A stretch of DNA of 64,000 bases from Theropithecus gelada (taxonomy: Eukaryota > Chordata > Mammalia > Primates > Cercopithecidae): NCBI RefSeq assembly GCF_003255815.1, contig NC_037668.1, positions 69,745,445 through 69,809,444 on the forward strand. Direction: 5' to 3'. Shown one piece after another: positions 11,237-22,698 of the stretch. Position numbers and translations under genes: made by a program. Every line of letters begins with the position of its first letter. The stretch's first letter is position 1. The notes under the pieces are model-generated. The model had not been told where the DNA came from. It ran no database searches and saw only the letters and a list, made by a program, of their open reading frames with translations.

Positions 11237-12175
11237 TAAAGTGGTTGAATTTTATTCTAATTGAGTAGGAAGATGCTCGTGGGTTATAGGGGTGAATCTG
11301 CAGTGACTGAAGTTAACAGAGCTGTAAAAGAATCGTTTGACCTTGTAGTCCTGCTTGGAACATCTGTTTCCTCCTGCATGGGGGGTGATGGGGATGGAAG
11401 GGAGTAGGGGGAGAACAGGCAGAGTAGAGGATGCTGACTCCAGAGGGCAAAAGGCAAGCTGCTGGGCTAGGCATCATTTCTAGATTTTCCTGATTGACAT
11501 GGATTTTTCATGTTTTTGTTCATTTTTTTTTTCAATTACTCAGCATTCTAATACCTTCCTGTGTGGGGAGAATCCAAATGGGAGGAGTCCTCCTTTGTAA
11601 ACCTTGGTTATAGGTAGGAACTTTCTCTCTGTGCCCTGTCCCACACCCCCACTGGCCAACCACACTTGGTCTCAGACATCTAACCCAGCCCAGCTAACCA
11701 GATACTCCTTCTGGGACTTGGAATCATGACGAGTGATGCAAAGACACAGATGAGAGCAGGTGAGAGTACACAGAACAGCTGCGCCACCAAAGATGAGAGT
11801 CCACTGGCTGCTGTGTTGTGCAAGATCTGGGGCTTTGGCGTTGCATGTTCAGGGGCAGCTGTGCCTGGCAGCATCCTTACCAGACCAATTCTGAGGGGTG
11901 ACCTTGGCTTTGGCAGCCACTCCCTGACCTCTTGTTGTGGTTATTTTCTGAGCATAGTTCACCAACCCCATTTCAATTCTCAAGCTACTCAATATCCTTC
12001 CAATAAATTCCTTGACTGTTCAAGTTAGCCTGAGCTTGCTTCTGTTACTTTTAACTAGGAACCCTGTTACATTAATGCAGTCTTAACCACCTCCCTTCAA
12101 AACGGAAAACATGGTACATTCCAATTAAATGCCTTTGACTCCTTGCAAAATTGAAATACTGTCTGCACCTTGATT
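11237..12175. other. unassigned sequence with a possible repeat tail
   Basis: No gene seen. 'ccttccaataaattccttgactgttcaagttagcc' near 11995-12030 resembles the 3' end of an old repeat, possibly the family seen at 16010-16095. A 100-codon frame at 11726-12028 crosses this tail and is not protein-like. Confidence 0.3.
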
Positions 12176-12176
12176 C

Positions 12177-12204
12177 GTGTGTGTGTGTGTGTGTGTGTGT
12201 GTGT
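12177..12204. repeat. (GT)n microsatellite
   Basis: Fourteen uninterrupted GT units. Confidence 0.99.
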
Positions 12205-12267
12205 ATTTCACTTTAAAGATTACAGATGTGAAAACAAAATGCATTTCCATGCACTGAGTTATTGTAG

Positions 12268-12400
12268 CTATGGTGATGAGCAGACAGAGCACTGCTCTAG
12301 CAATTAGAAGACCAGGCCACAGCTAGTTGTGTAACCTTGGGCGAGTCAGTTTCTTCTCTATTCAGACTGAGGTAAGCAGTGAGCCCTTTTCTAGTGTTTG
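12268..12400 (+). repeat. MIR SINE relic
   Basis: 'cagagcactgctctagcaattagaagacc' followed by 'ctagttgtgtaaccttgggcgagtcagtttcttc' matches the MIR central domain, including 'gctgtgtgaccttgggcaagt'. Confidence 0.7.
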
Positions 12401-12639
12401 AGATTCTGCGATTCAGGAATGCAAAAGAAATCATTTATATTAACACGATGCCTAGGAAAACAAACTATTCTCTCTCACAAACAGGCACAGTCTGACTCAA
12501 TATCATACAACTAAGATAACTTCAGTTGTCAATCTGCACTTCATCTATTAAATAATGCGTATCATTGTAGACAAGCAACAAAAGTTAACAACAGCCTCAT
12601 CTCTCTGTGGGAATGTCATCTGCAATGTTAATACTAACG

Positions 12640-12870
12640 AGAGCTCATGCTTGGATTGCATTTGCTACATGCCACAGCTCCAGGAGTACTGCATATATGA
12701 GCTCATTCAATCCTTACAGCAGCCTCAGAAAGTAAGTGCTATTATTATCCCATTTACAGATGAAGAAACAGAAGTACAGAGAGGTTGGGAAACTTGCCCA
12801 AAGTCACACAGCCTGTAGGTGACAGAACCAGTATTCAAACTCAAACTATCTGGCTCTAGAATCCAGCCGC
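12640..12870 (-). repeat. MIR SINE, antisense
   Basis: Reverse-complement MIR landmarks in order: 'atatgagctcattcaatccttacagcagcc', 'tattattatcccatttacagatgaagaaaca', 'gagaggttgggaaacttgcccaaagtcacacagc', 'caaactatctggctctagaatcc'. The best preserved MIR in the window. Confidence 0.85.
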
Positions 12871-12872
12871 TT

Positions 12873-12876
<4 letters not shown>

Positions 12877-12911
<35 letters not shown>
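12877..12911. repeat. (TG)n microsatellite
   Basis: About 17 uninterrupted TG units directly after the antisense MIR. Confidence 0.99.
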
Positions 12912-12915
<4 letters not shown>

Positions 12916-13060
12916 CCACATAACATGAATTCACCATTTTAGCCATCTTAAATCATACAATTCAGTGGTATTTAGTACACTCACAGAATCCATGCTTTTA
13001 ATGACACACTATACTACCAAAACTATATCTATCATCAAATAAATAAACTGTAATTACGAT
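12912..13060 (-). mobile_element. old L1 fragment
   Basis: 'aattcaccattttagccatcttaaatcatacaattcagtggtatttagtacactcaca' fits the recurrent old L1 3'-UTR block. Short and diverged. Confidence 0.4.
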
Positions 13061-13444
13061 CAGTTCTACAGACGGAGAGATGAGATAGAGCTGTTGTTTC
13101 TTTCATCCATTTCAGTGCATTCAATAGTAGTAATGCAATTTCCAAATGAAGATTATAGAGTTGTGGTGTGATTCCTGGTCTTAGGAAGCTTTTAGCTCTA
13201 GTCTACTTTTTGGCTCCACGAAAGCTGCATTAATCTTAACCTTGAAAGGTGAGCGCCCATCACATTTTAATACTTCAGCAGAGGATGGAGCAAGGGAATC
13301 CCAAGCTTCCTCTGAGGGCTGGTCCCACTATTTAAGGACACCTATAAACAGAAAGTCCTGACCAATGTCCTCATTCACAAATGAATGCATTCATCTTTTC
13401 CCTGATTTTAGGAATGGAGAGGCAGGTGTTGAAAAAAGTTGGTC

Positions 13445-13680
13445 AGCATTTCCTCTGCAATAATAATTCTAATGACAGCTCACACGTGGATGGCATTTAC
13501 TAAATGCCATTGTTCTAAGAGTTTTGCATATATGATAATCCTTTATAACCTGGCTGTGTGTGGCCTTGGGTAAATTATTACTACTTCTTCTAAACATCTC
13601 TCTTGTGACAGTCATTCACTCAGCAACTGCTGGTGGCACCTGTTTTGCACCAGGCACTGAGCTGAACCCTGGAAGCAGGA
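13445..13680. repeat. MIR and L2 fragments, mixed orientation
   Basis: 13450-13545 resembles antisense MIR ('ggcatttactaaatgcc...gttctaagagttttgcatatatg'). 13546-13600 resembles sense MIR ('ctgtgtgtggccttgggtaaatta'). 13603-13680 resembles antisense L2 ('tcattcactcagcaac...caccaggcactgagctgaaccctgg'). A 128-codon frame at 13560-13946 starts with GTG inside this block; its hydrophobic start looks like a signal peptide but the frame is repeat-derived. Confidence 0.5.
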
Positions 13681-13989
13681 AGGATTGTGGGGCAGTTGGG
13701 TGGGTAAGTATTGGGCAGTGTTTCTCCGCATGGTTGGGGAGGGGGTTACCAGTGAATCTTTCCAAAATACAACGTTCACTTTCATTGGGTCTTGATGTAC
13801 CACATATGTTGTCAGGGCTAGAGTGGCAGGTGGGTTTGGGAGTGGTGCATTTCAAAAAAATCCCTCCCAGATACATCTCATTTTTCTTATTCTCCCCCCA
13901 ACCACCACTGCCCAAATCCCCAGGCCAAGCACATCTATTAGTTTAGAACCATTGAAATTGGTGATTTCCGAGGCTACTTTGGGCTCTAA

Positions 13990-14205
13990 AATTCTATGGT
14001 GCATTCTCAATTCAACATTCCTTAGGTGCCCACTCTGTGCTAAGCACAGGAGCTACAGAGGAGAATAAGATATTGATAGACATAGTCCCTGCCCCCTGTC
14101 CCCTCTCATTCTGGTTGAGACACAGACAAGCAAACCAGCAGTGTCAATATAACATGAGGGACCTGGAGTACAGGGAAGCATTTCATGAACTGAATATCCC
14201 CTCGG
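13990..14205 (-). mobile_element. L2 LINE 3' end, antisense
   Basis: 'tcaattcaacattccttaggtgcccactctgtgctaagc', then 'agctacagaggagaataag' and 'catagtccctgccccctgtcccctctcattctggttgagac' follow the antisense L2 end (…gagcacctactatgtgccaggc … gtccctgccctcatggagc). Confidence 0.6.
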
Positions 14206-14980
14206 GTGACACTTCAACTTTCTCTTCTCCAGAATAAGTGATTCCTTTGCCTTCTTTTCTAAGCTCTTATTTCCCAATGATCAAACAATATCATCAACAT
14301 CTGACAAGTTCTGAATCTAATGCATCTGCCTTCCTTCTGGTTTCAGATGCAAAGCATATTCTCCACACAGCCTCACACCAGTTCCAAACCCTGCATGCTA
14401 ACATTTCTCTGCCGAAAGGCCTTTTTAATGAGGAACTTGGTTCAGGCATCAGCTATAGAACATTAATATTCATGGTTAGTATTTGTAAAAACCTTTATTT
14501 TAATCTTTTGTTTCTGTTGAGGGGGGAGTGTTAAAATGGCCAGAAATTCCCAATTCCCATTTATTCTATCCAGGCCTCTATTTTCAGAGTATTTTCTTTT
14601 TGGTTTCCATTATTTCATTGGGGTTGGCAATGAAAGTTAGTCCTGCTCCCGTCCAAGTGTTAAATGGATACTCATGTGTCTTGTTGCCACATTGGTATAC
14701 TTAATTTTATTCCAAATAGGATTTTTCTTTTTTCCCCTCTGCATGCAAATGTGTTACCCTCTTCAGTGTTTGCATAATAGCAGTAATTCTTTCATTTGTA
14801 CAAAAGGACATGCATTATTTTGGCAGATAGATGGAGCTTTGATGGAGAGATTATTACATTTCCAAAAGCAAAGAGAATAAATCAGAATTTAGCTAGACGC
14901 TGACTAAACACCCCCTTCCCCCAACTCCACTGATCATGAGCCAAGTGTCTAACACACTACACTTTCCTCCCAGACAACAA
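14206..14980. other. unassigned AT-rich sequence
   Basis: No gene, RNA gene or recognisable repeat seen. Confidence 0.25.
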
Positions 14981-15420
14981 ACCTTGCAGAACAGTAGGAC
15001 CTTGCTGACTGTTCTTGGTTCTCTGCCTGTCTCTGTGGACTGTATCACTTGGCCTCCCTTGCCCTACAGGTTCTGACTGGTTTAGCCAATAGGAGGCACC
15101 AGCATGAAAATGAAGGATGGGAGTAGAGGGAAGCTGGTTTATTTATTTCCTGCTCCCTCCCTGCCTTTCCGTAGCTCAAGCAGAAGCTGTACCCCTCCAA
15201 GGCCACAGATCAGTTGAGGAGACCCTCTTCTACAAGTCCAACTCTCACTGGACTCTGGTAATCCCCTTCCTGCTCCTCACTGCCTCCAGCAAGATCCACA
15301 GAGCTTCACTACCCCTTGTCGACTAACCCTGCCCATATCCATGTAAATATTCCTTATACTCAATGCTTTGAGTATGCCATCTTTTTCCTTAGGACACCGA
15401 GAGAAGCATCATATTCCCAA
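14980..15420 (+). repeat. ancient repeat copy B, same family as 8976-9410
   Basis: 'gtttagccaataggaggcacc...tttatttcctgctccctccctgcc...gactctggtaatccccttcctgctcc...ttcactaccccttg...ctaaccctgcccatatcc...tgagtatgccatctttttcc' is the sense version of the element whose reverse complement lies at 8976-9410. Family not named. Confidence 0.45.
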
Positions 15421-15819
15421 AACTTCACTTAGCTCACTAGATCCTCCCTCCTACTCCAAAAACAAACAAACACCATAGCACTGGGAAAGTAATAAGTCCA
15501 AAACCACTGAGGTCTATAGGCATCTACATGTCACCTCAGAGTGCTTAGAAATTGCACAAGGCAGAAGAGGAGTTTTCCCTAGGTGCATCTAGCTTCACTG
15601 CAGTCATGTAGATGATTGGCATCTGTTGGTTTTGCCTGTCACTGGGTCACCTTCTTCTGGTCACAGCCCCCTGATTTTCCTTGGGGAGCTACCTCTTCAA
15701 TTCTCTTGGTACATGTGGATTGGATGAGGCTGTTCTCACCCTCAGCTCAGAGAAAATATAAGACCCCCAACTTGGCCACTCGGGCCATCATTTCCCCCAG
15801 GCCACAGCAGTTGGTTCAG
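15421..15819. other. unassigned sequence
   Basis: Nothing recognisable apart from short open frames without protein-like features. Confidence 0.25.
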
Positions 15820-16095
15820 GGATGGGCATGTGAGCTAAGCCAGGCCAATGGAAACCAGTTGATAAAATTCTAGGACTTTGGCTGGAGCAGCTAGAGAGGA
15901 ATAGAGCCCACCTGAGAACTGAAAAATCACTGAGAAAGCAGTCAAGAAATGAAGAGAGGAACACTGGGTTCTGATCATGTCATTTGCATGCTGGATCAAG
16001 CCTAGCCTTGCTCTTGCAATTACATGAATAAAAAGATCTGTCATTTCATTTGTTTAAGCTGCGTTTCCATCAGGGAAAGACTCCTGACTACTACA
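15820..16095 (+). repeat. ancient interspersed repeat, family not named
   Basis: 'gggcatgtgagctaagccaggccaatggaaacc...catttgtttaagctgcgtttccatcagggaaagactcctgactac' has the layout of an old mammalian repeat end and resembles the block at 4750-5195. Confidence 0.35.
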
Positions 16096-16194
16096 TTGAA
16101 GATGGAAGCTCTTTATACACTCGGAACCATCATGGACTGGGTAAGGGGGAGGCAGAGAAGAAAACAGAATTGAATATTTCTAGATCACATATTA

Positions 16195-16335
16195 TTGTGT
16201 GCTCTAGAATACAGCACATATTAATGTAGGTTAATTCATTTAATCCTCAAAATGACTTTACTCAGCTAAGTTGAGGAACTTGCTAAGTGTCTTACAATTA
16301 GCAAATGGCAGAGTTAAGTTCAAACCAAGGATACT
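16195..16335 (-). repeat. MIR SINE relic, antisense
   Basis: 'aattcatttaatcctcaaaatgactttactc...ttgaggaacttgctaagtgtcttacaattagcaaatggcagagttaagttcaaacc' matches antisense MIR with an internal deletion of the 'cccattttacagatgagg' segment. Confidence 0.7.
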
Positions 16336-17817
16336 CTGCTTGCAAAGACATACTTGCTGTGCTCCGATGTACTGCCATTATCGTCATCATCTTCATCATC
16401 TGCTTCCTCACTGTTACCATCACCATCATCTTCAGGATGCTCCCTGAGGATCTGGACCACAACGGTAGGAAGCTGAGTTTTCTAACTCACAAAACAGATC
16501 TTCAAACATATAAGTACATGGGTGTGCAAATACCTATAGCAAGAAGTGCAGATTGATCAGTACCATGAAAGAGGAGCAGATATCACGTTGAGAAAGATTA
16601 CTTCCATCTGAGGTAGACCTCTAGAAATGGCTGAAGGAAATCCAAAGACAGGAAAGAGTCTGAACAGAGGCATTAGGGACAGGAATGTCAGATCATAAAA
16701 GATTCAGTTTGCACATTTACAAACTAAACTAATATAGTTCTCCTAGTGCTCCAAGGTTCTGTCCTTGTCTCCCTTCTCTATTTTCTCTTGACGTCCTTCC
16801 TTAGCAATAACAATGCCAGAAAGCTGACAACCCCCCAATCTCCTATTTACCACAGTGCTTGGCACAGTCCCTCTAAACTTCAGGGCAAAGGGTGGAGAGT
16901 CATACAGTCTTCCAATGTAAATATGCCTACTCATCAGTGGAGTTCACCTTAAGGTCTAAGGAATAGTGAGCTGGTAACTGGGACTGGTGTTGAAGGTGAA
17001 CCCAGAAGCCTCTAAATGTGTCCTTAAAGACCTAGCATGTCTAGGCTCCTATTCAGCTCCCAAAGAAAGAAGTGTCATAAGTTCTAACGTTGACACTTGT
17101 TCCAAAGATGATGTGAATTCAGCCCTGGCAATACAGCCCTTTTTCTCTTTAGCAGAAACCCTGCTTCTGACCTCTCCTTTCCCCTCTAGATGTCTCATTA
17201 TTCTTTGAATGAGACACAAGCTTTTCTACACGCATCACTGTCTCGTTTTAGCATACTTCCTCCCTCCATCCATCAACAAAAGGTGTTGCACTGACGCTAA
17301 ACCAGGCGAAAGACCAACCCCCAAGTCAGTGTGTCTGCCAAGTAAAACACATGAAAACTTGGTGCACTATTTTTAAAAGCAAGTTAAATAAGGTGCCTTT
17401 AAAGTTGAGTCCCCCGGGATTGTACTGAATCCCTAGGTTCTTGGTTTTATGACCACAAGGGACCAAGCAGGTTGGCTTTAATTGTTAAACTAGGCCACTT
17501 AAGCCACAGAGCCCCTGTCTAACAGGACAATATTTATAGGGATTGCATCATCACATAGTTGAACTATTCTTCTCAGACTGAGATCATCCTTTAGTTTGCT
17601 GGGATATTTTTTAAACTACGGGAGGAAGAAAGAAACCTCTTCATTAATAGAAACTACTAATAAGAGTAGAAGAGTACAATAATGTTGAAATGATAATATT
17701 TTAGCCACATGAAAAGCAGGAACTTAGTATTTCCTCCTGGAAAGATTTTTGATTCATAGCTATTGAAAATTTGAAGATGATATTTTGGCCGCTGGAGGCT
17801 GGGACAAATTTGATTAC
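16336..17817. other. unassigned sequence
   Basis: No gene or named repeat seen over about 1.5 kb. A loose ATC/TCA-rich patch lies at 16378-16430. Confidence 0.25.
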
Positions 17818-17831
17818 AATTACTAGTCAAG

Positions 17832-18121
17832 GGCCAGGCGCGGTGGCTCACGCCTGTAGCCCCAGCACTTTGGGAGGCCGAGGCGGGCAGATCACGAGGT
17901 CAGGAGATCAAGACCATCCTGGCTAACACAGTGAAACCCCGTCTCTACCAAAAACAAAAAATTAGCCTGGCGTTGTGGCGGCACCTGTAGTCCCAGCTAC
18001 TCAGGAGGCTGAGGCAGGAGAATGGCGTGAACCCAGGAGGTGGAGCTTGCAGTGAGCCGAGATGGCGCCACAGCACTCCAGCCTGGGCAACAGAGCAAGA
18101 CTCCATCTAAAAAAAAAAAAG
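17832..18121 (+). mobile_element. AluY-type insertion with perfect TSD
   Basis: Full dimeric Alu from 'ggccaggcgcggtggctc' to an A tail at about 18109-18120. Flanked by the perfect 14-bp duplication 'aattactagtcaag' at 17818-17831 and 18122-18135. The AluY-type block 'gatcacgaggtcaggagatc' is present. Confidence 0.97.
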
Positions 18122-18221
18122 AATTACTAGTCAAGAAAGCTCAATTGAATCAAATTTTCTTCAAAAGACTGTGGTTTTATATAACACTATTGTTCGTGTG
18201 ATAGAGATTGATGTGGTTTTC

Positions 18222-20055
18222 TTTTTTATTTTTTTTCATCAACTTCTACTTTCCAGAGTACATGTGTAGAATGTGTAGATTTTGTTACATAGGTCAACGT
18301 TTGCCATGGTGGTTTGCTGCACAGATCATCCCATCATCTAGGTATTAAGCCCAGCATCCATTAGCTATTTTTCCTAATGCTCTCCCTCTCCCCACCACAT
18401 CCCCCAACGGGCCCCAGTGTGTATTGCTCCCCTCCCTGTGTCCATGTGTTCTCATTGTTCAGCTCCCACTTACAGTGATAACATGCAGTGTTTGGGTTTC
18501 TGTTCCTGCATTCATTTGCTGAGGATAATGGCTTCCTGTTCGATTCATGTTGCTGCAAAGGACATAATCTCATTTCTTTTCATGGCAGTGTAGTATTCCA
18601 TGGTGTATATGTACCATATTTTCTTTATCCAGTCTACCATTGATGGGCATTTGGGTTGATTCCATGTCTTTGCTATTGTGAATAGTGCTGCAATGAACAT
18701 ATGTGTGCATGTATCTTTATAACAGAATGATTTATATTCCTTTGGTATATACCCAGTAATGGGATTGCTGGGTCAGATGATATTTCTGGTTCCAGATCTT
18801 TGAGAAATCACCATACTGTCTTCCACATTGGTTGAACTAATTTACACTCCCATCAACAGTGTAAAAGCATTCCTTTTTCTCTGCAACCTCCCCAGCGTCT
18901 GTTGTTTCTTGACATTTTAATAATCGCCATTCTGACTGGTGTGAGATGGCGTTTCATCATGGTTTTAATTTGCATTTCTGCAGTGATCATGACTGCATGA
19001 ATGTCTTATTTTGAGAAGTGTCTGTTCATGTCCTTTGCCCACTTTTTAATGGGGTTGTTTTATTCTTGTAAATTTGTTTAAGTTTCTTGTAGAATCTGGA
19101 TATTAGACCTTTGTCAAATGGATAGATTGCAAACTTCTTCTCCCATTCTGTAGGTTGTCTGTTCACTCCAATGATAGTTTATTTTGCTGTGCAGAAGCTC
19201 TTTACTTTAATTAGGTCCAATTTGTCAATGTTTGCTTTTGTTACAATTGCTTTTGGTGTTTTCATCTTGAAATCTTTGCCCATGCCTATGTCTTGAATGG
19301 TATTGCCTAGATTTTCTTCTAGGGTTTTTATGGTTTTCAGTTTTACATTTAAGTCTTTAACTTGAGTTGGTTGTTGTATAAGATGCAAAGAAGGGGTCCA
19401 ATTTCAATTTTCTGCATATGGCTAGCCAGTTCTCCCAGCACCATTTATTAAATAGGGAATGCTTTCCCCATTGCTTGTTTCAGTCAGATTTGTCAAAGAT
19501 TAGATGGTTGTAAGCGTGTGGTCTTATTTCTGAGTTCTCTATTCTGTTCCATTGGTCTATGTGTCTATTTTTGTACCGGTACCATGATGTTTTGGTTACA
19601 GTAGCCTTGTAGTACAGTTTGAACTTGGGTAATGTGATACCTCCAACTTTGTTCTTTTTTCTTAGGATTGTCTTGACTATACAGGCTCTTTTTTGGTTCC
19701 ATATGAATTTTTAAAATAGTTGTTTATAATTCTGTGAAGAATGTCAATGGTAGTTTAATGGGAATAGCATTGAATCTATAAATTACTTTGGGTAGTATGA
19801 CTACTTTCATGATATTGATTCTTCCTATCCGTGGGCGTGGAATATTTTTCTATTTGTTTGTACCCTCTCTGATTTCCTTGAGCAGTGGTTTACAGTTCTC
19901 CTTGAAGAGGTCCTTCACTTCCCTTTTTAGCTGTATTCCTAGGCATTTTATTCTCTTCACAGCAATTGTGAATGGGAGTTCATTCATGATTTGGCTCTCT
20001 GCATGCCTGTTGTTGTTGTATAGGAATGCTAGCGATTTTTGCACTTTGATTCTGT
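18222..20055 (-). mobile_element. 5'-truncated L1 (primate L1PA/L1PB-type)
   Basis: Minus-orientation L1: T-rich tail at the left, then antisense 3' UTR ('gagtacatgtgtagaatgtgtagattttgttacataggt') and the C-terminal third of ORF2 (endonuclease and most of the reverse transcriptase are absent). Perfect 16-bp target duplication 'gattgatgtggttttc' at 18206-18221 and 20056-20071 defines both ends exactly. The ORF2 frame is broken by many stops. The open frames at 18361-18573, 19179-19388 and 19850-20089 are ORF2 or 3'-UTR fragments of it. Confidence 0.96.
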
Positions 20056-20214
20056 GATTGATGTGGTTTTCATTGTTTGGACTACCCATAATATATGTAT
20101 ACTGTAAAAGAGTGAGTGTATTTTTCTGTTACTCTTTCAGATGAACTTTTCATTAATGTCTTGACATCATGATTTGGTTGTTTCATTTATCAAAGCTAGT
20201 TGACAAACATATGA

Positions 20215-20450
20215 TTTACTCATAATGGCCACAATGGCTAATATTTGTTGGGCACTTCCTGTGTGCCAGGCACTGTGTGTATGCATTTCATGCATATTAC
20301 ATCATTTAATTCTCAAACAGTTCTATCAGTTTCTATTATTATCACCACATTAAAACGAGGAGAAGGAAGCTTAAAAAGTTGTGTAATCTGCCCAAAGTCA
20401 TAAACCTAGTCATCAGTGGAATTGGAACTTAAAGCCAGGACTGAGTGATT
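20215..20450 (-). repeat. MIR SINE, antisense
   Basis: Landmarks in order: 'ggctaatatttgttgggcacttcctgtgtgccaggcactg', 'attacatcatttaattctcaaacag', 'tttctattattatcaccac', 'gtgtaatctgcccaaagtcataaacctagtcatcagtggaattggaac'. Nearly full length. Confidence 0.85.
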
Positions 20451-20500
20451 CCCAGAAATTCCCAAGCCTCTTTGCCACTATATCAGGCTGACCTTTACTT

Positions 20501-20822
20501 TTATTTATTTGTTTATTTTTATTTTTATTTATTTATTTTTTTGAGACAGAGTCTCACTCTGTCACCAAGGCTGGAGTGCATGGCGTGATCTCAGCTCACC
20601 ACAACCTCCGCCTCCCAAGCTCAAGCAATTCTCCTGCCTCAGCCTCCTGAGCAGCTGGGACTACAGGAACATGCCACCACACCCGGCTAATTTTTTGTAT
20701 TTTTAGTAGAGACGGGGTTTCACCGTGTTAGCCAGGATGGTCTCCATCTCCTGACCTCATGATCCGCCCGCCTCGGCCTCCCAAAGTGCTGGGATTACAG
20801 GCGTGAGCCACTGCACCTGGCC
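20501..20822 (-). mobile_element. AluY-type, antisense
   Basis: Minus-orientation Alu with a long T-rich (ttta)n tail at 20498-20540 and head 'ctggcc' at 20822. The target duplication is imperfect: 'caggctgacctttact' at about 20484-20499 against 'caggctgacttttatt' at 20823-20838. Confidence 0.93.
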
Positions 20823-20969
20823 CAGGCTGACTTTTATTGACAAATGGATTGTGCACTTTCTCTATCCAGTTCTGAAGTTGAATTGTAGAGTTTTCTAAGA
20901 TGGTTTTGTGGGGGAGGTACCATGTTCTATGAAGGGCACAAAAACCCTCAACAAATACAACAGACTTTT

Positions 20970-21006
20970 GTGCAAGCTTTGGCAGCACATATACTAAAAT
21001 TGGAAC
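20970..21006 (+). pseudogene. RNU6 fragment: 3'-truncated U6 snRNA retro-fragment
   Basis: The 37 nt from 'gtgcaagctttggcagcac' through 'atatactaaaattggaac' match the first 37 nt of U6 snRNA (gtgctcgcttcggcagcac...) with about three changes. U6 is the RNA polymerase III spliceosomal RNA of about 107 nt; only its 5' stem-loop region is here, so no functional RNA can result. It is flanked by about 20-bp near-perfect repeats ('aacaaatacaacagactttt' at 20950-20969 and the same with one change at 21004-21023), which mark an L1-type insertion. There is no poly(A). The 3' junction shares 'aac' between U6 and the target. No proximal sequence element lies upstream. Confidence 0.85.
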
Positions 21007-21123
21007 AAATACAATAGACTTTTAAGTTGCCTTATTTTCTCTAAAACAATAAAATGCTTATACATTTGGGAAAGTGTTTAATAAATATGAGTTAAATTAT
21101 TTTAGTAAAATATATTGCTTTCA

Positions 21124-21410
21124 GGCCAGGCACAGGGGCTAGTGCTTGTAATACCAGTACTTAGGGAGGCCAAGATGGGAGGATTGCTTGAGCCCAGGAG
21201 TTTGAGACCAACCTGGGCCACACAGGGAGACCCCCATCTCTATAAAAAAATAGCCAGACATGGTGGCACACACCTGGGGTCCCAGCTACTTTAGAGGCCG
21301 AGGAGGGAGGATAATTTGAGCTCTGGAGGTCAAGGGTACAGTGAGCCATGGTCATGCCACTACACTCCAGCCTGGGTGACAGAATAAGACTCTGTCTCAA
21401 CAACAAAAAT
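21124..21410 (+). mobile_element. AluJ-type, old
   Basis: Diverged dimeric Alu ('ggccaggcacaggggctagtgc...gattgcttgagcccaggagtttgagacc...gtgacagaataagactctgtctc') with AluJ-like 'gaggattgcttgagcccaggag' blocks. Degraded target duplication 'attgctttcag' at about 21114-21124 against 'attactttcag' at about 21409-21419. Confidence 0.9.
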
Positions 21411-21429
21411 TACTTTCAGTGTGTAGTTA

Positions 21430-22685
21430 TCTAGCTATAACACGTAGCTTTCAGAAACTAAAATTAAATGAATTTTCAAATAAAATGAAAAACTTTACAA
21501 TGTGGATTGGACTTCCAGTCAAGATAAAGCATCAAGAATGAATACTTTGATCCACCTGCTCTGCTTCAAACACATTAAATGCCTATTAAAATATAAAAAG
21601 AGAGGGTTAAAAAAATTAGCAGTGTCATTGAACAGAACTAAAAATTAATCACAATGTGGTGAGTGGGTCTGAAGCGGGTCTGAAGCCATGAGTCTGTTAT
21701 GTTCCAGGCCTGTAGGCACACAGTATTAGCTTGAATCTTGACTCCTGCCATGTAATAGAAATGAAAGTACTTCATGCATAATAGTGGATCAGAAGAAGAT
21801 TCACTATGGAAGCCAGGGGTTTGAATGAAGCTCCTCCCTCTACAAAAAAAAAGTCTATTAAGATAAAGCAATTATCAACTACTTCCTGAGACTACATTTT
21901 ACACAGGGTTCTTGGCTTGGAAAGCAGACTGTAGATGCACTTCCTGGCCAGAAACTTGGCCAGATACCTGATGCCCTCTAACTAGATTTGTGATAGCCCC
22001 AATATCACTGCAGAACAAATTTCACCTGGTGCTGCACTAGGGGCCTGAGAAAAGGTCAGATGGAGACAACTATAAATTCCCAAAACTGCTAGACAAAAAG
22101 GATGAGAGAAAAATATCACACACACACACACACACACACACTCTCTCTCTCTCTTTCAAGATGTAGCTGCTATAACAAATGAAGAAATCTAAAACTAAAG
22201 AAGAAAGCCTAGAAAATAATCAAAATTATTAATTGAAGCATGAAATGCCTAGAGATAAAATTTTTTTATCTTTGAAACAGTCTTACCAAAACTTTAAGGA
22301 TGTCCAGACTGTTCAAAGGCATAAATTAAAGCATTGCATTCATTAATAGCAACTAAGGAACTATGAAACACAAAGCAGATATAAATAAAACAAAACCAGG
22401 TGGGTATTTAGAAAAACCAAATATATACTGGAACTAAAAAAAAAGCAGTTACCAAAATAAAACCTCAAAAGACAAGAAAAACTCTAGATTAGATCCAAAG
22501 AGAGTAGTAAATTCGGAAATAGTTTTGAGACATAAACACAGAACTTAGTCCAGAGTGACAAAGAGATGATTTTTAGTACAGTGGTTACCAGACGTGAAAG
22601 ATCCATTGAGAGGCTGTAACATATACTTGGTAGATGTTCCAAAAAAAGAGGATGGAGGGAATGATTGAGAAACATTAAGAGATTA
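21430..22685 (+). mobile_element. old L1 (L1M-type), plus strand, 5' portion
   Basis: 'tggattggacttccagtcaagataaagcatcaag...cctgctctgc...' resembles the 5' region of old L1M elements and the A-rich sequence after it resembles diverged ORF1. I read it as the left part of one old L1 that continues at 25230 after an inserted younger L1, and ends near 29760. Frames are thoroughly broken. Confidence 0.5.
22117..22155. repeat. (CA)n(CT)n compound microsatellite
   Basis: Twelve CA units followed by seven CT units. Confidence 0.98.
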
Positions 22686-22698
22686 GATATTAGGTTTT

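Noticed and set aside
13560..13946. 128-codon frame starting with a hydrophobic, signal-peptide-like segment
   Set aside because: It begins with GTG, not ATG, and lies over MIR and L2 fragments.
20970..21006. Functional U6 snRNA gene
   Set aside because: Only 37 of about 107 nt are present, with no upstream snRNA promoter elements and no terminator.
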